Below are positions 31,761 through 35,295 of a stretch of 35,295 nucleotides of DNA, piece after piece. The stretch covers positions 1 to 35,295 of the forward strand of contig NZ_SMKT01000097.1 of the NCBI RefSeq assembly GCF_004348735.1, given 5' to 3'. Made by a program: the position numbers and the translations under genes. The notes under the pieces were generated by a model. That model searched no databases and had not been told where the DNA came from. It saw only the letters and a list, made by a program, of their open reading frames with translations. The number at the start of each line of letters is the position of its first letter. The first letter of the stretch is position 1. This DNA is from Actinomadura sp. KC06. GTDB taxonomy: Bacteria > Actinomycetota > Actinomycetes > Streptosporangiales > Streptosporangiaceae.

Positions 31761-33266
31761 ATGCGTTCGCCCTGGTTAGGCGCGGACTGCTCGGGAAGAC
31801 ACAGCCCACCGGCGGCGCAGCCCGGAAGGAGCGGGATCATCGACAGCGGCCCCGAAGCGATCCCCGGCGGCGAGGACCCCGCGGAGGAGGCGCGTCCCGC
31901 CGAGGCAGGCCGCGCCGGAGCCCGCATCGGGGCGCACGGGGAGGGCGAGGCGCACCGGGAGAAGCTGGGCAGGCCGCTGCCGGAGGCCGTGCGGCAGGCG
32001 GTCGTGGAGATCGCCGCCGAGGTGATCGGGGCGCTGCCGCTGGACGACGTCCCCCCGCCGCTGCGCCGGTTCGCGCGGTTCGAGCGCCGCAAGCGCGCCA
32101 AGCTCGCCGGGCAGCACATCGCCGCGGCCCTGGAGAAGGACGCCGCCTTCCGGCGGCGCGTCGCCGAGCCGCTGCGGGACGGGCAGGCCGACCTCGTCGA
32201 GGCGGTCGAGGGCCGGAACGTCCCGCCCGCCGCCGACCCGGTCCGCGTCGCGGTGCTGGCCTACCTGCTGCGCCCCGAGGGCTGGACGGGGCTGGTCGAA
32301 TCCGCCCGCGAGGAGCTGGAACGCTCCGCCACCGCCTCGGAGGAGGAGGCGGCCGAGCGGCGCGTCGCCGCGCTGAAGGCGGAATTGGCCGCCGCCCGCA
32401 CCGCCCGCGCCGCGGAGGTGGACCGGCTGCGCGCCGAGCTGCGCGACAGCAAGGCCGAGGTCGCGGACCTGCGCCGCAAGCTGCACGAGGCGCGCACCCG
32501 GTTCCGGGCGGCGGAGGAGCGCGCCGGCGCGGCCGCCGCCGAGGCCGAGCGGGCGCTCGCCGAGGCGCGGGAGTCGACCGCCGCGTCCGAGAAGGAGCTG
32601 CGCAAGCTGCGCGCCCGCGCCGCCCAGGCCGAGGCCGCCGCGGAGGCCGCCAAGCGGGCGGCGCGCGAGGGCCGCAACGTCGAGGACGTCCGGCTGCGGA
32701 TGCTGCTGGACACGCTCGTGGACGCGGCGCAGGGCGTCCGGCGGGAGCTGGCGCTGCCGTCCACGATCGAGCGTCCCGCGGACGCGGTCGGCGGGCTGGA
32801 GCCCGACCGGCAGGCGCACCGCGCGCTTCCCGGACGGGCGCTGTCCGACAGCGACCCGCAGCTGCTCGACAGGCTGCTGACGCTGCCGCGCGTGCACCTC
32901 GTCGTGGACGGCTACAACGTGACCAAGACCGGGTACGGGGAGCTGCCGCTGTCGGACCAGCGCACCCGGCTGCTGTCGGGGCTCGGTGGGCTCGCCGCGC
33001 AGACCCGCGCCGAGGTGACGTGCGTGTTCGACGGCGCGGAGCTGGACGCGCCGGTCGCCATCGCGGCGCCGCGCGGCGTCCGGGTGCTGTTCAGCCGCCC
33101 GGGGCAGACCGCGGACGAGCTGATCGGCGAGCTGGTTCGGGCGGAGCCGCAGGGCCGCGCGGTCGTGGTGGTGTCGTCCGACCGCGAGGTGGCCGACGCG
33201 GCGCGGCGCGCGAACGCCCGGCCGTGCCCGTCGACGCTCCTGCTCCGCCGGCTCGGCCGGTCATGA
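31761..33266 (+). CDS. Coiled-coil protein with C-terminal NYN (PIN-like RNase) domain
   Basis: A 501-residue protein if started at ATG 31761. Residues about 75-180 form a helical domain, 175-300 a long Ala/Glu/Arg-rich coiled coil, and about 375-501 a YacP-like NYN domain with HLVVDGYNV (D383), TCVFDG and VVVVSSDREVADAA; the acidic residues make a PIN-type metal site, so it may cleave RNA. The N-terminal 25 codons look non-coding and ATG 31761 has no ribosome-binding site, while AAGGAG at 31825-31830 stands right before two in-frame ATC codons (31836, 31839); no ATG, GTG or TTG follows in frame until about 31987. The true start is therefore uncertain. A TAGGGT box at 31680-31685 could be its -10. 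Divergent from the nuclease gene. Confidence 0.88.
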   Translation: MRSPWLGADCSGRHSPPAAQPGRSGIIDSGPEAIPGGEDPAEEARPAEAGRAGARIGAHGEGEAHREKLGRPLPEAVRQAVVEIAAEVIGALPLDDVPPPLRRFARFERRKRAKLAGQHIAAALEKDAAFRRRVAEPLRDGQADLVEAVEGRNVPPAADPVRVAVLAYLLRPEGWTGLVESAREELERSATASEEEAAERRVAALKAELAAARTARAAEVDRLRAELRDSKAEVADLRRKLHEARTRFRAAEERAGAAAAEAERALAEARESTAASEKELRKLRARAAQAEAAAEAAKRAAREGRNVEDVRLRMLLDTLVDAAQGVRRELALPSTIERPADAVGGLEPDRQAHRALPGRALSDSDPQLLDRLLTLPRVHLVVDGYNVTKTGYGELPLSDQRTRLLSGLGGLAAQTRAEVTCVFDGAELDAPVAIAAPRGVRVLFSRPGQTADELIGELVRAEPQGRAVVVVSSDREVADAARRANARPCPSTLLLRRLGRS

Positions 33267-33342
33267 GGCGGTCGGGTCGCGAGGCGGTCGGGTCGTGGGG
33301 CGGTCGGGCCATAAGGTGGCCATAAGGTCCCGATAAGGGAAG
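33266..33342. repeat. Two consecutive short tandem repeats (16-bp and 11-bp periods)
   Basis: After the NYN stop, AGGCGGTCGGGTCGYG is repeated 2.8 times (33266-33281, 33282-33297, 33298-33310). Directly after it come three copies of an 11-bp unit, (C/G)ATAAGGtggc/tccc/gaag (33310-33320, 33321-33331, 33332-33342). Neither forms a clear hairpin. They lie upstream of the NlpC/P60 gene. Confidence 0.85.
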
Positions 33343-33485
33343 TTTCGCACTCGGTGATCTTGAAGTCACTGATGGTGGACATTGTCCAACGATGTCGATC
33401 AAAGAGTGACGTATCGGTTGTGACGGTTGTTGACCCTCGCTAATGTCGTCCGCTGACGTCGTGGACGAGAGGGGCGAAACCGACC

Positions 33486-34523
33486 GTGGCCAATGAACTC
33501 ATCGGGGCACCGGAACAGCGGCGTGACCGTAGAGGCGGCTCGGCGAACAGCGGCATCTCCCGTCGCCTGGCGGCCTTGACCTGCCTGACCGTGACCGCGA
33601 CCTTCGCATCTCCCCTGGTGGCGCCCGCGAGCGCCGAGCCCAGGCCGACCAGGGCGCAGGCGCAGAAGAAGCTGACCCAGCTCAACGAGGAGATGGACAA
33701 GAAGGTCGAGCAGTACAACCAGCTCAACGAGAAGCTCAAGATCGCCAAGAAGAAGCTCGACGGCGCGTCGAAGGCGATCAAGCAGGAGGAGGCGACCTTC
33801 GAGCAGCAGCGCTCCAAGATCGCCCAGATGGCGGCGGACGCGTACAAGAACGGCGAGTCGACCGACGTCACCGGCTTCGTCGGCAGCGGCAACCCGCAGG
33901 CCGTCCTCGACCAGGCGGCGGTCTTCTCGCACCTGTCGCAGGAGCGCAGCTCCCAGCTCACCCAGTTCCTCGCCACCGCGCAGCGGCTGCGCCGCGAGCA
34001 GGCGGTGGCCAAGGCCGCCTACGACGAGGTGAAAACCAAGTCCGACGAGCTGAAGAAGCAGAAGAAGGAGCTGGACGCGAGGGTCGAGAAGCAGGAGGCG
34101 CTGGTCCGGCGGCTCGGCGGCGCCACGTCCTCGGGCGGCGTCGGCGGCACCTACAACGGCCCCGCCAGCGGCCCGGCCCGCGCGGCGCTCAACTTCGCCT
34201 ACGCGCAGAAGGGCAAGCCGTACTCCTACGGCGCCGAAGGCCCCGGCTCCTACGACTGCTCCGGCCTGACCATGAAGGCGTGGGCGGCGGCGGGCGTCAA
34301 CATCACCCGCACCACCAACTCCCAGTGGGCCGCCACCAAGCGGGTGGCCAAGAGCAACCTGCAGCCCGGCGATCTGGTGTTCTTCCGCGGTCTCGGGCAC
34401 GTCGGCCTCTACGTGGGCGGCGGCCAGATGATCCACGCCCCCAGCACGGGCAAGACCGTCCAGGTCGTGAGCATCACCTCGGGCTACTACCTGAGCAACT
34501 ACTACGGCGCCGGGCGTCCCTGA
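33486..34523 (+). CDS. Secreted coiled-coil NlpC/P60 endopeptidase
   Basis: A 345-residue cell-wall hydrolase. Residues 1-50 are a long signal peptide (Arg-rich start, hydrophobic 28-46, cleavage likely after ASA at 50). Residues 55-210 form a Lys/Gln/Glu coiled coil like that of RipA/CwlO-type enzymes, which keeps the domain inhibited or docks it to FtsEX-type partners. A short Gly/Ser linker leads to the NlpC/P60 domain (228-345) with C258 (DCSGL), H305 (GHVGLYV) and H317 (MIHAP), the catalytic triad that cuts gamma-D-Glu-diaminopimelate bonds. GTG 33486 has GAGAGGGG somewhat far upstream (about 13 bases). Homologue in the conserved block: Rv2190c. A strong terminator follows. Confidence 0.95.
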   Translation: MANELIGAPEQRRDRRGGSANSGISRRLAALTCLTVTATFASPLVAPASAEPRPTRAQAQKKLTQLNEEMDKKVEQYNQLNEKLKIAKKKLDGASKAIKQEEATFEQQRSKIAQMAADAYKNGESTDVTGFVGSGNPQAVLDQAAVFSHLSQERSSQLTQFLATAQRLRREQAVAKAAYDEVKTKSDELKKQKKELDARVEKQEALVRRLGGATSSGGVGGTYNGPASGPARAALNFAYAQKGKPYSYGAEGPGSYDCSGLTMKAWAAAGVNITRTTNSQWAATKRVAKSNLQPGDLVFFRGLGHVGLYVGGGQMIHAPSTGKTVQVVSITSGYYLSNYYGAGRP

Positions 34524-34573
34524 CGTCCCGCCCGTCCGGCGCCCGCACGCGGCCGGACGGACCGCCTTCGGCG

Positions 34574-34599
34574 ACGGACCAGGCTTTGACCTGGTCCGT
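34574..34599 (+). terminator. Intrinsic terminator after the NlpC/P60 gene
   Basis: A 10-bp perfect stem (ACGGACCAGG / CCTGGTCCGT) with the loop CTTTGA is followed by TGTTGATTTTGT, a real U-rich tail, rare in this genome region. It is 50 bp past the stop codon. Confidence 0.9.
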
Positions 34600-34617
34600 T
34601 GTTGATTTTGTGGGGGT

Positions 34618-34645
34618 TTGCCTTCTGTTGGGGCTTTGGTACCTT
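34618..34645 (+). promoter_or_regulatory. Candidate promoter overlapping a dyad
   Basis: TTGCCT (34618-34623) and TACCTT (34640-34645) are 16 bases apart in the most AT-rich patch of the region, just after the terminator. The -10 box is part of a 15-bp dyad, TGGTAC-CTT-GTACCA (34637-34651), which could be an operator. If active it would give a leader of about 340 nt before the riboswitch. Confidence 0.35.
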
Positions 34646-34667
34646 GTACCACTCACGGCGCCGTCCA

Positions 34668-34822
34668 GGCGCCGCGAGCCACGCGACGCCCACCAGGCGC
34701 CGCGGCCACGCGGCACTTTCCCGGCCGCGTGACGGCGGCGCGAGCCACGCGCCGTCTCCCCCCGGCGGCGCGCTCCACGCGTCGTCCCGCGGCACCCTCA
34801 CGGCGCCGCGCCGGTCTCACGC
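34668..34822. repeat. Degenerate repeats with GGCGSCGCG..CACGCG core
   Basis: About five imperfect copies of an 18-bp GC element (starts at about 34668, 34696, 34734, 34764 and 34802) with alternating spacing of about 28-30 and 38 bp. The first four share GGCG(C/G)CGCG-N1-3-CCACGCG. No frame through it looks coding. The remainder, up to 34995, shows nothing I can name. Confidence 0.5.
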
Positions 34823-34995
34823 AGACCTCGCCCGACCCCGCCCACCGTGCGCACGCCCGCAGCGTGCATGGCGCTGAGAGCGCTGCCGCGGCGGTCCCGA
34901 GGGTCAGGCCGCCCGCACACAACATCACGCGCCGCTCTTTCGCACGCGGGAGACAGGTCCCGCGCACGGGCCCCATATCGCCCCCAGGATCGCAG

Positions 34996-35176
34996 CGGCA
35001 GCGCCGAATCCGCCGACGAGCGGAACCGGGGACCCATAACCGCCGGAGTCCAGGGACCGTCCCTGGACGGCAATGTCCGGCGCCCGGGGTGAATCGGCGC
35101 CTCTCCCGGACGACCCGGTGAGAGCCCGCCGTAGGGCCACTTCCTCGCCCGAACCCGTCAGCTAACCCGGTAGGCG
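34996..35176 (+). promoter_or_regulatory. Cyclic-di-AMP riboswitch (ydaO/yuaA type)
   Basis: The conserved blocks of the ydaO-yuaA class occur in order: a first hairpin TCCGC-CGACGA-GCGGA (around 35009-35024) followed by ACCGGGGACCCA; GGGGTGAATCGGCGCC (35086-35101); GTAGGGCCAC (around 35131-35140); and the diagnostic CCCGAACCCGTCAGCTAACC plus CGGTAGGCG (35148-35176). A variable hairpin with a perfect 9-bp stem is inserted at 35048-35068. In actinomycetes this class usually turns off cell-wall hydrolase genes (Rpf, NlpC/P60, transglycosylases) when c-di-AMP is high. AAGGAGTGAAAC follows at about 35189-35200, so the regulated start codon must be within a few bases of the contig break. The gene itself is missing. 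Confidence 0.93.
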
Positions 35177-35200
35177 TCTGGAAGAACGAAGGAGTGAAAC

Positions 35201-35295
35201 CTGTCTATTATACACATCTCCAAAAAAAAAAAAAGGGATCAGATCTTAGAGCATAATATGGGATGATGAATAGACGTGTGATGTGTCTGACAGGG
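35201..35295. other. Adapter-like artefact at contig end, not chromosome
   Basis: Bases 35201-35221 match the Illumina Nextera transposase (mosaic-end) read-through adapter with one mismatch (CTGTCT-A-TTATACACATCTCC; the adapter has C at that place). Then come 13 consecutive A (35222-35234) and about 60 bases of AT-rich, structureless sequence containing AGATC- and AGACGTGTG-like pieces as in adapter oligonucleotides. The change from about 70% GC is abrupt. No feature should be annotated here. Confidence 0.93.

Noticed and set aside
35222..35234. A13 tract as terminator or phase-variable homopolymer
   Set aside because: It directly follows adapter sequence and is part of the artefact.

Overview
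The window is 35.3 kb of very GC-rich actinobacterial chromosome (third codon positions almost all G or C, many GTG starts, 4-bp start/stop overlaps). The gene set and order (PlsC-type acyltransferase, SRPBCC protein, FadD15-type acyl-CoA ligase, PimB'-type mannosyltransferase, NlpC/P60, DEDD/GIY-YIG nuclease, TrpD, CtaE, QcrCAB) is the conserved block also known from Mycobacterium (Rv2182c-Rv2196) and Streptomyces. Proline/arginine-rich membrane proteins and lineage-specific secreted proteins suggest a filamentous actinomycete, perhaps Actinomadura-like; that placement is inference. The right edge is a contig end: the last ~95 bases are not chromosome but sequencing-adapter-like sequence.

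Left part (1-11650): a Gly/Cys-tailed TIGR04222-type membrane protein (cut by the window edge); a MacRS-like two-component system coupled to a lysophospholipid-type acyltransferase; a proline/acid-rich two-TM protein; an EEP-fold hydrolase coupled to a ROK glucokinase; an SRPBCC lipid/ligand-binding protein; a metallophosphoesterase; CutC; the long-chain acyl-CoA ligase; and an NAD(P)-binding SDR-like protein.

Middle part (11650-21480): about 10 kb that looks lineage-specific, inserted between the fadD15-like and pimB'-like genes, which lie close together in mycobacteria and streptomycetes. It carries a secreted DUF1996 protein with a PSAEPPAD-type repeat linker, a DUF4142 protein, and a three-gene overlapping unit: a LytM-like membrane protein without visible catalytic histidines, a bis-histidine ferric-reductase-like membrane cytochrome, and a NuoF-like flavoprotein fused to a [3Fe-4S]-type ferredoxin. 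Upstream lie an NTF2-like/transpeptidase penicillin-binding protein and an unrecognised soluble protein. I read the three-gene unit as a candidate trans-membrane electron-transfer module.

Right part (21485-34523): PimB'-like mannosyltransferase, then the aerobic respiratory cluster ctaE-qcrC-qcrA-qcrB (4-bp overlaps at C/A and A/B, strong hairpin after qcrB). Divergent from it are an atypical receiver protein and trpD, followed by a stand-alone Lrp/RAM domain, a rhomboid protease, a DEDDh exonuclease-GIY-YIG fusion, a coiled-coil NYN protein and a secreted NlpC/P60 hydrolase with a good intrinsic terminator.

Contig end (34524-35295): a long leader ending in a convincing ydaO-type cyclic-di-AMP riboswitch (about 34996-35176) and a Shine-Dalgarno sequence. 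The gene it controls is lost because the sequence breaks into adapter-like sequence at 35201.
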